Shown here piece by piece: positions 43,598 through 52,875 of a DNA stretch of 64,000 nt. A model generated the notes under the pieces. It saw only the letters and a list, made by a program, of their open reading frames with translations, did not search any database and was not told where the DNA came from. The position numbers and the translations under genes are program-made. This DNA is from BRH-c25 sp012519325. GTDB lineage: Bacteria > Bacillota > Clostridia > Lutisporales > Lutisporaceae. Each line of letters begins with the position of its first letter. Positions within the stretch are counted from its first letter, which is position 1. Location: contig JBMNHZ010000016.1 of the NCBI GenBank assembly GCA_050950645.1, positions 71,826-135,825 of the forward strand. The letters are read 5' to 3'.

Positions 43598-45235
43598 ATG
43601 AACTCATTGGTATTATTATTAATCGGTATTGCCGCATTTCTGACAGCTTACGCTCTTTACGGCAAATGGCTGGCCAATCAGTGGGGAATTGACCCAACCA
43701 AGACAACTCCTTCGTGTGAATTGAGGGACGATATTGACTATTGTCCTGCTAATGCCAAAGTGCTTCTTGGCCACCATTTCTCATCCATAGCCGGAGCCGG
43801 CCCCATAACAGGCCCGATACAGGCTGCAGTATTCGGATGGCTGCCTGTTTATCTCTGGATTGTTTTGGGAAGTATATTTGTCGGAGGCGTCCATGACTGG
43901 GGTTCACTCTTTGCATCAGTAAGGCATGAAGGAAAATCAATAGGTGAAATCATCAGAGCAAACATCGGTGAAAACGGGAAAAAGCTGTTCAACATCTTTG
44001 CATATCTTACATTGATATTAGTTGTTGCAGCATTTACGGATATTTGTGCCGGTACCTTTGCTTATGATGCAGCAAATCCTGAAGCAATCACAGGAGCTAG
44101 AGCCGGTACTGCATCAATTCTCTTTATAGTGCTTGCCATGGCATTTGGTTACTTTGTTTATAGAAAAGGAGCCCCATTATCAGTATCAACAGTTGTTGGT
44201 GTAGTATTGCTGTTCTTCTGCATATGGATAGGTTATCAGTTCCCTGTATTAAAATTATCAAAATCTGCATGGAATATAATACTCATTATATACATTTTTG
44301 CAGCATCAACACTGCCGGTTTGGCTTCTGCTTCAGCCCAGAGACTATCTGTGCTCATTCCTGCTTTATGGTATGCTGGCCGGAGCAATAATTGGAGTACT
44401 TTTAGTAAGACCTTCCATGGCAATCCCGGCTTCAGTCGGCTTTACGGTTGGTGAAGGTGCAAAGGCTCAATACCTTTTCCCCATGCTCTTTGTTACTGTT
44501 GCTTGTGGAGCTGTTTCCGGTTTCCATTCATTAGTTGCTTCCGGCACAAGTTCAAAACAGGTAAACAATGAAAAGGATACACAGCTGATAGGCTATGGTG
44601 CAATGCTAATTGAAGGGATAGTAGCAATAATCGCACTTATTTCGGTAAGTTATGTAGCAGGAGCGACAGGAACACCGGCTCAAATCTTCGCCGCTGGTGT
44701 TGCGGAGTTCATGAGCAGCTTTGGTATTCCTGTTCCCGTGGGTACTGTATTCGTAACGCTTGCATTTTCTGCATTTGCCCTCACAAGTCTTGACACTGCA
44801 ACAAGAATAGGCCGTTATATGTTCCAGGAAATGACTACCAAACCAGACGGAACAAAAACAGCATTGAACAATATGTATGCATCAACTATTGTAACCGTAG
44901 GTTTATCAGCATTGCTGCTGACATACGGATATCAGAAAATATGGCCGATTTTCGGTTCAGCAAACCAGCTGCTTGCCGGTCTCGCACTTCTTGCAGTATC
45001 CGCTTGGCTGGCCAAGTCTGGAAAGAAGAACCTGATGACTATAATTCCTATGGTGTTTATGTTCTGTGTAACTCTTACAGCTCTTATATTTGTTGCAAAA
45101 AATAATTTTGCAGGAGGAAATGCTGTAATTGGGTCATTAGCTTCGATACTCTTTGTATTGGCTATTGTGTTAATCATCACTACAGTAAAGACATTTTCCG
45201 GAGATAAGTCCAAGAATCAGGATATGGGTGCCTGA
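43598..45235 (+). CDS. cstA: CstA-family (carbon starvation) transporter
   Basis: 545 residues with about 15 membrane helices. CstA features: LLGHHFSSIAGAGPITGPIQAAVFGWLPVYLWIVLGSIFVGGVHDWGSLFAS and FHSLVASGTSSKQ. Homologues import peptides (CstA) or pyruvate with protons (BtsT/YjiY). AAGGAGG lies seven bases from the ATG. A strong terminator follows. The adjacent BtsSR-like system makes pyruvate a good candidate substrate, by inference. Confidence 0.93.
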   Translation: MNSLVLLLIGIAAFLTAYALYGKWLANQWGIDPTKTTPSCELRDDIDYCPANAKVLLGHHFSSIAGAGPITGPIQAAVFGWLPVYLWIVLGSIFVGGVHDWGSLFASVRHEGKSIGEIIRANIGENGKKLFNIFAYLTLILVVAAFTDICAGTFAYDAANPEAITGARAGTASILFIVLAMAFGYFVYRKGAPLSVSTVVGVVLLFFCIWIGYQFPVLKLSKSAWNIILIIYIFAASTLPVWLLLQPRDYLCSFLLYGMLAGAIIGVLLVRPSMAIPASVGFTVGEGAKAQYLFPMLFVTVACGAVSGFHSLVASGTSSKQVNNEKDTQLIGYGAMLIEGIVAIIALISVSYVAGATGTPAQIFAAGVAEFMSSFGIPVPVGTVFVTLAFSAFALTSLDTATRIGRYMFQEMTTKPDGTKTALNNMYASTIVTVGLSALLLTYGYQKIWPIFGSANQLLAGLALLAVSAWLAKSGKKNLMTIIPMVFMFCVTLTALIFVAKNNFAGGNAVIGSLASILFVLAIVLIITTVKTFSGDKSKNQDMGA

Positions 45236-45242
45236 TTATCAT

Positions 45243-45281
45243 AAAAACCGGAAACCGCATTAACTGCGGCTTCCGGTTTTT
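45243..45281. terminator. Bidirectional terminator between cstA and the MEDS kinase gene
   Basis: Stem AAAACCGGAA-CCGC / GCGG-TTCCGGTTTT with A and T tracts on the two sides. It serves the convergent genes ending at 45235 (+) and 45280 (-). Confidence 0.9.
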
Positions 45282-46686
45282 ACTTCCATTCACGAATAAT
45301 ATCCGAAAACTCTATGTTGATTCTATTAATATAGTTATTGCTGCCAGACTTTGGACGTATTCCGGATTCATTCTCCAGCTCTATAAAAGTAATGCATGGC
45401 ATTTTTATAATGAATTCCGTCCCCTTCCCCAACTCACTATTCAGTGAAATCCTTCCTCCATGCTTCTCAACAAGCGCTTTCACAAGAGACAGGCCTATAC
45501 CGCTGCCTTCCTGCTGCCTTGTCAATGACTTGTCCACCTGATGAAACCTGTTGAATATACTGTTCTGTTTATCCGGAGGTATTCCTATGCCGGTGTCTTT
45601 TACGGAAATCTCAAGTGAATCCTCCTGAGCAAAAACCTTTACCCATACTCTGCCTCCTCTTTGTGTGAACTTTATTGCATTTGAAAGCAGGTTCAAAATA
45701 ATGCGCTCTATTTGCTCAGGATCACATGCAATAATTTTTTCTTCCACATTGGTATCAAAGACAATGTCAATACCCCTGTTTGCTGTATACTCAGCAACAG
45801 ATGCGGTAATACCCTTAATAATCTCTATAATATTATGATTCTGCGGGTTAATTTCATAATAATTAGAATCAATCTTCGCTATGTCTATAAGATTGTTTAC
45901 AAGTCTCAGCAGCCTGTAACAGTTCTTTTGCATGATCCTCAGATACTTGCTTTCCTTCATCCCTCTACAAATTGAATCCTCCTGGGACTCTAACAATTGA
46001 ACTGCTGCCAGAATAATATTAAGAGGGGTCTTAAATTCGTGAGAAATGTTCGAGAAAAACTCGTTCTTTATTCTATCATATTCCAGCACACTATTTAATT
46101 CTTCATTAAATATCACTTCCAGGTCATTTCCGTATCTGATCAGTATATAACTATGATTCTTAATTATTTTTGCGATTTCAAAAATATCAACTTTGTCAGC
46201 GTCATAAAGACATATTACTGTAAAAGGCATGCTTGAGATTAATATATTTATATTATGTTCATATTCTGAAAAGTCCCTAAAAATGCTTTTCTCCATCCAT
46301 GATGTATCTGCAACTGCTCTAAGGCCTTCAAATCCCTTTTCCAACGCATGGCTTGCAAGCTTCTTCCACTGCCCGCATACTCTCATCTCATTAAAGCCGT
46401 TGTCTCTCATATACCATTCTGTGTACGGAATTATCATTAATTGACCGCTCTCAATATACCTATCAATATTATTAATATATACACCAATAATATCTCTGAT
46501 TTCTTCATAACTTGTATTTTGCGAGTAAATCCAAATGCACAACTCATTATTCATTAAACCTGCTTTTATATATGGTGCACCGACATAAGCAAAATCTTTT
46601 TTTGATCTAAAAATATGGCATATATGGGTGCCCCATGGAATGCTGCCGATTATATCTATCCCTGAGCTTCTAAGATTGTTGTTCAT
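45280..46686 (-). CDS. MEDS-domain sensor histidine kinase
   Basis: 468 residues, cytoplasmic. The N-terminal MEDS domain (~8-185), related to DcmR and KaiC-like folds, contains PWGTHICHIFRSKKDFAYVGAPYIKAGLMNNELCIWI and DTSWMEKSI. HisKA follows (~205-275) with the phospho-accepting His in FFSNISHEFKTPLN, then HATPase (~310-435: LLSNAIKFT, DTGIGIP, GSGIGLSLV). The stimulus is unknown; MEDS domains are linked to one-carbon or redox sensing in other organisms. No response regulator gene is adjacent. Its transcript has a long structured leader. Confidence 0.88.
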   Translation of the reverse strand: MNNNLRSSGIDIIGSIPWGTHICHIFRSKKDFAYVGAPYIKAGLMNNELCIWIYSQNTSYEEIRDIIGVYINNIDRYIESGQLMIIPYTEWYMRDNGFNEMRVCGQWKKLASHALEKGFEGLRAVADTSWMEKSIFRDFSEYEHNINILISSMPFTVICLYDADKVDIFEIAKIIKNHSYILIRYGNDLEVIFNEELNSVLEYDRIKNEFFSNISHEFKTPLNIILAAVQLLESQEDSICRGMKESKYLRIMQKNCYRLLRLVNNLIDIAKIDSNYYEINPQNHNIIEIIKGITASVAEYTANRGIDIVFDTNVEEKIIACDPEQIERIILNLLSNAIKFTQRGGRVWVKVFAQEDSLEISVKDTGIGIPPDKQNSIFNRFHQVDKSLTRQQEGSGIGLSLVKALVEKHGGRISLNSELGKGTEFIIKMPCITFIELENESGIRPKSGSNNYINRINIEFSDIIREWK

Positions 46687-46759
46687 TTGTATCCCCCGTA
46701 ATACTAATAAGTTGTCATATTTACATATTATATAACTTCATATTGCAATAATTTTATTG

Positions 46760-46906
46760 CACATATGCAAAAAACCTACCCGAACGTTTCAGCGAGGCGT
46801 GGGATATATGCCCACGGCCTGTTTGTAAAGTTAGAACCCTACGCTTATAGAAATAGAAGGCATTATTATACCTCGTTATAATATAATAAAAAACGATATT
46901 TGTCAA
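46760..46906 (-). promoter_or_regulatory. Promoter and structured leader of the MEDS kinase gene
   Basis: Minus-strand TTGACA (46901-46906) and TATTAT (46878-46883) are 17 bp apart, giving a ~185-nt leader. It contains a GC-rich hairpin AGGCGTGGG / CCCACGGCCT (46795-46820) within a compact GC-rich block (46775-46850) unlike the AT-rich surroundings. A T run follows, and then dyads TGCAATAA / TTATTGCA and TTGCATATGTGCAA. I compared it by eye with common riboswitch classes and found no match. Confidence 0.5.
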
Positions 46907-46920
46907 TTATTACATTATAT

Positions 46921-47871
46921 TCAAACATATTTAGAAATTACAAATATATTCTTATATCGGTTACCGTCAATTTTACCCTTGCAATCAAAATACTCCTTCA
47001 GCCTTCTTGGACCTGCAAGTATTTCCCTGCCTATAAACAGTGTGCCATCTTCCTTTGTTTTAACGCTCCACTTCACAAGTATGATAAAACCATCTGCAAT
47101 TTCGATTCCGGTAATGCAGCGAGGATGAACGCAGCTTCCGTCATTGAAATACGGAGGCTCCCCCGGCTCGGGGAACATCGGTCTATGGGTATGTCCGGCT
47201 ATAAGCATATGATTTTCCTTTATTACCCACTCAGTAAGCCTCTTTTCCGCCGTCTCTTTTTTCTTATAATTTTTTGCTGCTCTTGTAGGATCATTTACTC
47301 CGAAGGTAGTAAGAGGTCTCCATAAATATCTGACCAAAAACCTGGCTAGCTTCCACAGCCTGTCATTCAGGCAATCCACTTGGTGTCCGTGAATTAGAAG
47401 AATCTTGTTGCCGGTAGGTATATGTCTCAGAATCAACCCTTCATGAATTTTTATATTTTTAAATAACGGAACATATCTTTTTGCAGGCTCATCAAAATAC
47501 TTATGCATATTTATCGTGACAAATCTCTTATATTTCTTTATCATATCATGATTGCCGTAAATCATATGGAGCCTGCCCTCACTGTAAAACTTGGACAGCA
47601 GCCAGAAGACATCGCTGTGAACCTGCTTGATATCAAAAAAACTGCTGTTTTCCCATAGCTCGTCTCCGTCGCCTATTTCTATATAAGTGAAGTTTTTTTT
47701 GTAGTAATAAGTTAAAGCAGCAAAAAAAAGATTCTGGTTTCTTGAAAAATCATCTGCCCAGCTTCCATCTCCCCTGTGGCAATCACTCATTAAAATAATT
47801 CTGGAGGAATCATCAAAATCGATATGCTTTGCCGCTTCAAAAACCTGGTCTATCCGCCTTAACGGGTTCAC
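46921..47871 (-). CDS. Calcineurin-like metallophosphoesterase
   Basis: 316 residues. The metal-binding motifs are in order: ILMSDCHRGDG (D-x-H), IEIGDGDELWE (GD), YGNHDM (GNHD), LLIHGHQVD (GH) and LIAGHTHRP (GHTH). Substrate unknown; family members act on phosphoesters such as nucleotides or lipid precursors. Start GTG 47869-47871 behind AGGTGAG. Ends 15 bp before the kinase leader promoter. Confidence 0.9.
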   Translation of the reverse strand: MNPLRRIDQVFEAAKHIDFDDSSRIILMSDCHRGDGSWADDFSRNQNLFFAALTYYYKKNFTYIEIGDGDELWENSSFFDIKQVHSDVFWLLSKFYSEGRLHMIYGNHDMIKKYKRFVTINMHKYFDEPAKRYVPLFKNIKIHEGLILRHIPTGNKILLIHGHQVDCLNDRLWKLARFLVRYLWRPLTTFGVNDPTRAAKNYKKKETAEKRLTEWVIKENHMLIAGHTHRPMFPEPGEPPYFNDGSCVHPRCITGIEIADGFIILVKWSVKTKEDGTLFIGREILAGPRRLKEYFDCKGKIDGNRYKNIFVISKYV

Positions 47872-48011
47872 CTGACCTCACCTCGCCAAGTTACTAATCT
47901 CTTTTACAATATATTCACTTGGCTCATGATTTGAAGCTAAATCAAAAACTGTTACACAATAGAAGAATAATGCGACGCATTCTTCAGACGCCAGATGCCG
48001 GATGCCACGAA

Positions 48012-48132
48012 AGGACACGGGGACGGAAGGACATGGGGACGTTTCCCCAAGGACACGGGGACGTTTCCCCTGTCTCACTGAAAGCGAGACACGCGAAACG
48101 TCCCCATGTCCTTCCCCATGTCCTTCCATGTC
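48012..48132. repeat. REP-like palindromic element, copy B
   Basis: Same core and orientation as copy A (30331-30450): GGGGACGTTTCCCC, a second GGACACGGGG arm, inner TGTCTC/GAGACA and right arms. Here the first left arm and both right arms carry a matching change (GGACATGGGG with CCCCATGTCC), which keeps them paired. It fills most of the 320-bp gap 47872-48192, where I see no gene. Confidence 0.8.
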
Positions 48133-48192
48133 CTCTCGAAAAGAAGTATTGCTAACTGCTTATCAAGTAGTTTTGCGACACTCCCTTAATAG

Positions 48193-49155
48193 TTAGGTTA
48201 AATACTCTTTTATATCTTCAAATATCTCGAATAGCTGCTTTGTTTTGCCGATGCTATTCAGAATAATATCATATAATTCAGGCGCCTGTTCCCGAATTGC
48301 GTTCATTTTATCCGGGAATCTATCATACTGATCGGTTATTTCCTTATACTTATTACATAGCAGTTCATTTTTCCTCTGTATTATCCAATCTATCTCTTCT
48401 ATTCGTGTAATAGGCTGGTGTGTATGTGGTTCATCAAATATAAGTCCGACAATATTACCATCGATTATAATATCACTCTCTGAATACCCTGTCTCCTTCA
48501 ATCCTTTTATAAATGCATTGCACATATCGGTATTCTTTAATGCAATAGTCAAATACATAGTTAGCTGCGAAGGCTCCGAAAACTCTCCCAGTTTAAAACC
48601 TGTCAGCCACCAATGCCTGCCCTTTCTATTAAAAAGTATTTCATTGTTCTTTAATAAAGAAAAAGACATGTACAATTGGTCCTCATTACTTGCACAATAA
48701 TAAAAGGTACCGTTGAAAACACCGGGAATACTCAAATCGGGTCCTTCTGTGGTATATATCCCTATCTCACCGCCGGTGGTCATGCCATACTGTCCCTTCC
48801 AAAACTCTATCAACCACCTTTTACCGCCGTACTCAAAGTAAATTGGTTCGCAGTCTATAATCATATTTAACGGTGCCGACGCTTCATCATACAAGCGGCA
48901 GTACCCCATTTCCCTCTGCCATGCATCCATATTGGAATAAAATATGTCTTGTATAGGATCATAGGAATATCCTGCCGATTCAATGATTTCATATAATTCA
49001 TCATAATTCGCTCTTTTACTTGCTCTGATGCGGGTAAGATACCGGGCAATAGGCCGGTAAAATATTACTGCTATTGCCAGAATCGATACCAGAATAATAG
49101 GAATAATCCAAAGGTATAGATTTATTCCTTCCAAGGGCTGTACCATAAAATCCAC
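48193..49155 (-). CDS. DUF4474-type membrane-anchored protein
   Basis: 320 residues. One N-terminal membrane helix (~13-35, IIPILVSILAIAVIFY) is followed by a cytoplasmic or external domain with YDPIQDIFYSNMDAWQREMGYCRLYDEASAPLNMIIDCEPIYFEYGGKRWLIEFWKGQYG, characteristic of DUF4474 proteins of Clostridia. The function is unknown. The last ~60 residues are helical. It is transcribed alone toward the REP element. The 247 bp upstream (49156-49402) holds no gene; a 9-bp inverted repeat TAATATACT/AGTATATTA is present. Confidence 0.8.
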   Translation of the reverse strand: MDFMVQPLEGINLYLWIIPIILVSILAIAVIFYRPIARYLTRIRASKRANYDELYEIIESAGYSYDPIQDIFYSNMDAWQREMGYCRLYDEASAPLNMIIDCEPIYFEYGGKRWLIEFWKGQYGMTTGGEIGIYTTEGPDLSIPGVFNGTFYYCASNEDQLYMSFSLLKNNEILFNRKGRHWWLTGFKLGEFSEPSQLTMYLTIALKNTDMCNAFIKGLKETGYSESDIIIDGNIVGLIFDEPHTHQPITRIEEIDWIIQRKNELLCNKYKEITDQYDRFPDKMNAIREQAPELYDIILNSIGKTKQLFEIFEDIKEYLT

Positions 49156-49402
49156 TCCAAATATATTATTCTACTTCATAATATTCTTTGCGGATAATTA
49201 TGGTGACAGGCATGGTATTTGGAATTCTGTTGGTATTTTCAAATTATAGTAATATACTAAGTTTGTGGTCGGTTACATGTTCCGCACTAAGTATATTACA
49301 CTGAATTCATATGTCATGAAAAGCACATTAGTTTAATATAAAAGCAGATGCTTCTGCTGCTTTATATAAAGTTTATTAATATATAACGAAAGGAGCGGTG
49401 TT

Positions 49403-50262
49403 ATGAATAATATCCTGGAAGAAGCAAAAGCCCTCCAAGACGTAATTGTTAAGGATAGGCGATACCTACATCAAAATGCCGAGTTTGGGCATGATTTGCC
49501 AATAACCGTGGCATATGTGCTGGAAAGGCTCAGAAAAATGGGCTATGACCCTGAAATAATATGCGATTCGGCTATTGTAGCATTGACAGGAGTTCTTGAA
49601 AATCCTAAAGTAGATGCGGCGGCTATGATCCATATAGATATCCAGGGAAAGGGCGGCCATAGCGGAATGCCGCAGAATTCAGTAGATCCGCTGAATATTG
49701 CGGCTCACATACATATAGCCTTGCAGGAAATCATTGCAAGGGAAGTACCGCCGTCCGGCACAACGATACTTACCATAGGTCAAATGCATGGGGGCAACGC
49801 AGCCAATATTATTCCTGACACAGCATTTATAGAAGGTTCAGTCAGGGCCTTTAACGGCGCTGAGAGAGATTTTATGAAAACCCGTGTGAAATAGCTGAGA
49901 GTATCGCATCAACTTTCAGGGGATCTGCAAAGGTTGAGTACAGAATGGAATGCCCTTCAATAAAAAATGATCCCGAACTTTATGGTGAAATTGTAAAAAT
50001 AAACAGAGAACTTCTGGGTGAAGATAATATAAAAGACTTTGATGCAGTATATCCGGGCGGTAAAATGACGGGCTTGGAGGATTTTGGGTATATAAGCGAA
50101 AAGGTTCCCGCTCTTATGATGGTTCTAAGCGGCGGATCCCCTGAAGAAGGCTACCCGTATCCCCAGCATCACCCAAAAATCAATTTTAATGAGAATGTTT
50201 TCTATATAGGATCTGCAGTTCATGCGAATACCGTTATAGAATGGTTAAAAATCAACAAGTAG
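49403..50262 (+). pseudogene. M20 amidohydrolase remnant with internal deletions
   Basis: Starts like an M20D peptidase/amidohydrolase (EEAKALQDVIVKDRRYLHQNAEFGHDLPIT...), but after IVALTG it jumps to VLENPKVDAAAMIH, so the metal-binding core (the ADMDALP and HACGHDMH region) is absent. A second gap lies before DIQGKGGHSGMPQNSVDP. At 49892 a stop (K*) interrupts; the C-terminus AESIASTFRGSAKVEYRM...GLEDFGYISEKVPALMM...HHPKINFNENV continues in another frame to 50262. A normal member has ~390 residues. This copy cannot be active. Confidence 0.8.
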
Positions 50263-50272
50263 ATTATAATAA

Positions 50273-50500
50273 TTATTTTTCATTCAGATAATCATATGCA
50301 TACTGGGCATGAAGAGCCACTCCATGCTCCATCATATCCTCGTCAATATTGAATTGGGGATGATGGCTGGAGTAGCAGGTACCTTTTTCTTCACTGCGTC
50401 CTTTGACATAATCTTTTCGATAGATTTTCTTGCCTTTTATCGTGGCCAATACCCCCGTGCCGGCTGCTGATACATATGGAATGCTCGGTTCAGGATACAT
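50273..50500 (-). pseudogene. Second M20 amidohydrolase remnant (N- and C-terminal pieces fused)
   Basis: 75 codons: the first ~24 (PSIPYVSAAGTGVLATIKGKK) match an early region of M20 enzymes, and the last ~35 (YSSHHPQFNIDEDMMEHGVALHAQYAYDYLNEK) match their extreme C-terminus, so nearly the whole catalytic domain has been deleted. It is convergent with the other M20 remnant, ten bases away. No ribosome site was evident. Confidence 0.7.
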
Positions 50501-50590
50501 GTGAAATTCTCTGTTTCTTCGTTAGTGCCTCGTAACGCATATTCCTTCTTGAGCATGGGAGGCACCGAATCAATATTGTGATTACTATCA

Positions 50591-52408
50591 CTAGCTTGAC
50601 AATATTTTCATGAATTCTTCTCCGGTCATAGTTTCTCTTTCAATCAGGTATGTGGATAATAGATGGAGCTTATCCATGTTCTCCTTCAAAATATTTATCG
50701 CTCTTTCGTGAGCACTCTTAATAATTGCCAGCACTTCTTCATCAATCTTCGCTGCTGTTTGTGAAGAACATATCATAGAAGAATCCCCTCCCAGATACAT
50801 ATTGGACACTGTCTCCAACCCCATCATATCAAAGGTTTTGCTCATACCCAATCGGGTGACCATAGCTCTTGCAATTTTTGTAGCTTGTTCAATATCATTG
50901 GCAGCTCCTGAGGTATAAGTTCCGAATACCAGCTCCTCGGCAGCACGCCCGCCGGTAAAGGTTGCAATTTTATTAAGAGCCTCTTCCTTGGTCATCAATA
51001 CATTTTCATTCTCCGCTACCTGCATGGTATAACCGAGGGCCCCTGAGGTACGGGGTATTATGGTAATTTTATGGACCGGTGCGGAATCAGTCTGTTTCGC
51101 TGCAACAATAGCATGTCCGATTTCGTGGTAAGCAATAATCTGCTTTTCTTTTGGAGATATGACGGCGCCTTTTTTTTGATATCCTGCAATTACAACCTCC
51201 ACCGCCTCTTCCAAATCGATTTGTTTTACATATTTGCGCCCGTATTTCACTGCTCTTAAAGCCGCTTCATTTACTATATTGGCAAGCTCCGCACCGGAGG
51301 CACCCGGAGTTGCCCTTGCTATTTCATTAAAATCGATATCATTTCCTAACTTGATTTTTTTTGCATGAACCTTCAGAATTGCCTCTCTTCCTGCCAGATC
51401 CGGCAATTCCACAGGAACACGGCGGTCAAACCTGCCGGGACGCAGCAAAGCTTTGTCAAGGGAATCAGGCCTGTTGGTTGCAGCAAGGATTACTACTCCC
51501 TTTTCACTGCTAAAGCCATCCATCTCAGCCAACAGCTGATTCAACGTCTGTTCCCGCTCATCATTGCTTGCGATTCCTCCGCTGTCACGTTTCTTACCGA
51601 TAGTATCAATTTCATCAATAAAAACAATACAAGGTGCTTTCGCCTGGGCTTGCTGAAAAAGATCCCGGACTCTTGCAGCACCCATACCTACAAACATCTC
51701 GACAAATTCAGAACCTGAAATTGAGAAAAACGGTACCTTTGATTCTCCGGCAATGGCCTTTGCAAGAAGTGTCTTACCAGTACCCGGAGGCCCCACAAGC
51801 AATGCACCCTTTGGCATTATGGCACCAATTTCCTTGTACTTTTCAGGGTTATGCAAAAAATCTACTATTTCAGTCAGAGCCTCCTTGGCCTCATCTTGCC
51901 CGGCCACATCATCAAAGGTCTTGCCTGTCTGTGCCTCAACATATATTTTAGCATTGCTTTTCCCAAAGGTCAGAACATTGCCGCCCATTCTTTTCTGCAT
52001 AGTGCCTGCAAGCAGCTGCCCCATTCCAATGAAGAAAATCAGGGGAAGAACCCATGACATAATAAAATTTGTCAGAGGTGAATTTTCTTTTGGAATTGCC
52101 TGTGAAAATTCTTCTATATTTGCGGATAAAAGACGATCCACCAGCTCTGGATCATCAATTTTCCCAGTTATATATATACTCTCTTTTCCGGTGTCATCAA
52201 TTGCCGTAAATGCGATCTGATTTTCTTGGATTTCCACTGCTTTTACCTTACCTTCTTCAATCCGATTTAAAAATGTTCCATAGTCTACCTGCGTAATTTC
52301 CTGCCTCATCATAGTCGGAAAAATATATGCATTCAACAGCATCACTATTACAAAAGTAATAATATAATAATAAATAACCGGCTTCTTGGGGTTATTCCGT
52401 TCTTTCAT
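50591..52408 (-). CDS. ftsH: FtsH-family ATP-dependent zinc metalloprotease
   Basis: 605 residues. Two membrane helices (~11-31 and ~112-131) flank a small extracytoplasmic domain. The AAA module has Walker A GPPGTGKT (206-213), Walker B VFIDEID (262-268) and SRH TNRPDSLDKALLRPGRFDR (311-329). The zinc site is HEIGH (428-432), with a downstream acidic ligand. It degrades membrane and some soluble proteins. AAGGAGAGG precedes the ATG, which overlaps the MarR gene by 17 bp. The MarR coupling is not the housekeeping hpt-ftsH setting, so this is probably an additional, regulated FtsH. Confidence 0.95.
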   Translation of the reverse strand: MKERNNPKKPVIYYYIITFVIVMLLNAYIFPTMMRQEITQVDYGTFLNRIEEGKVKAVEIQENQIAFTAIDDTGKESIYITGKIDDPELVDRLLSANIEEFSQAIPKENSPLTNFIMSWVLPLIFFIGMGQLLAGTMQKRMGGNVLTFGKSNAKIYVEAQTGKTFDDVAGQDEAKEALTEIVDFLHNPEKYKEIGAIMPKGALLVGPPGTGKTLLAKAIAGESKVPFFSISGSEFVEMFVGMGAARVRDLFQQAQAKAPCIVFIDEIDTIGKKRDSGGIASNDEREQTLNQLLAEMDGFSSEKGVVILAATNRPDSLDKALLRPGRFDRRVPVELPDLAGREAILKVHAKKIKLGNDIDFNEIARATPGASGAELANIVNEAALRAVKYGRKYVKQIDLEEAVEVVIAGYQKKGAVISPKEKQIIAYHEIGHAIVAAKQTDSAPVHKITIIPRTSGALGYTMQVAENENVLMTKEEALNKIATFTGGRAAEELVFGTYTSGAANDIEQATKIARAMVTRLGMSKTFDMMGLETVSNMYLGGDSSMICSSQTAAKIDEEVLAIIKSAHERAINILKENMDKLHLLSTYLIERETMTGEEFMKILSS

Positions 52409-52868
52409 TCTTGTCCTCTCCTTGTTTTAATGAATTGATTCTTGTTAACATTTCATTTAGTTTTTTCAGTCCCAAGATAATTTCTTCAAAAGTCTCTTCC
52501 GGCTCATCCTTCAAATATTCAGAAATTATTTCATTGAATAAACCGTTAATTTCCCATACAGTCTCTTTTCCCAGCCCTGTGAGAACCACACGAACAACCC
52601 TCTCATCCTTGCGGTTTCTGATGCGTTCTATAAAGCCTTGTCCCTCAAGCTTTTTGCACATTGCTGAAATATTAGCCCCTGCGGCACATATACTATCTGC
52701 AAGGCTGCCTATTGTGTGAGACTCGCTGCGATACAATTCCATAAGAATCCTTGCCTGCATCATGGTCAGCCCCCGATTCTCAATAACAGGGTTAAAAGCA
52801 CTATTCAAGCTTTCATTGATTTTCCTTGTATAGTCAAAAATAACATTTTTAAATTCTGATGCCTCCAT
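52392..52868 (-). CDS. MarR-family transcriptional regulator
   Basis: 158 residues with the MarR winged helix: TMMQARILMELYRSESHTIGSLADSICAAGANISAMCKKLEGQGFIERIRNRKDERVVRVVLTGLGKE. Terminal helices form the dimer interface. Probably represses its own operon, which includes ftsH. Start ATG behind GGAGGAG. Confidence 0.9.
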   Translation of the reverse strand: MEASEFKNVIFDYTRKINESLNSAFNPVIENRGLTMMQARILMELYRSESHTIGSLADSICAAGANISAMCKKLEGQGFIERIRNRKDERVVRVVLTGLGKETVWEINGLFNEIISEYLKDEPEETFEEIILGLKKLNEMLTRINSLKQGEDKNERTE

Positions 52869-52875
52869 AATTCTC

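Noticed and set aside
48012..48132. CRISPR-like array, from the repeated GGACACGGGG units
   Set aside because: Only two or three irregularly spaced units, no spacers of constant length, and the arms pair as a hairpin.
47878..48196. Short open frames on both strands over REP copy B
   Set aside because: They consist of the repeat itself (Arg/Pro/Ser-rich, same peptide as over copy A) and have no ribosome sites.
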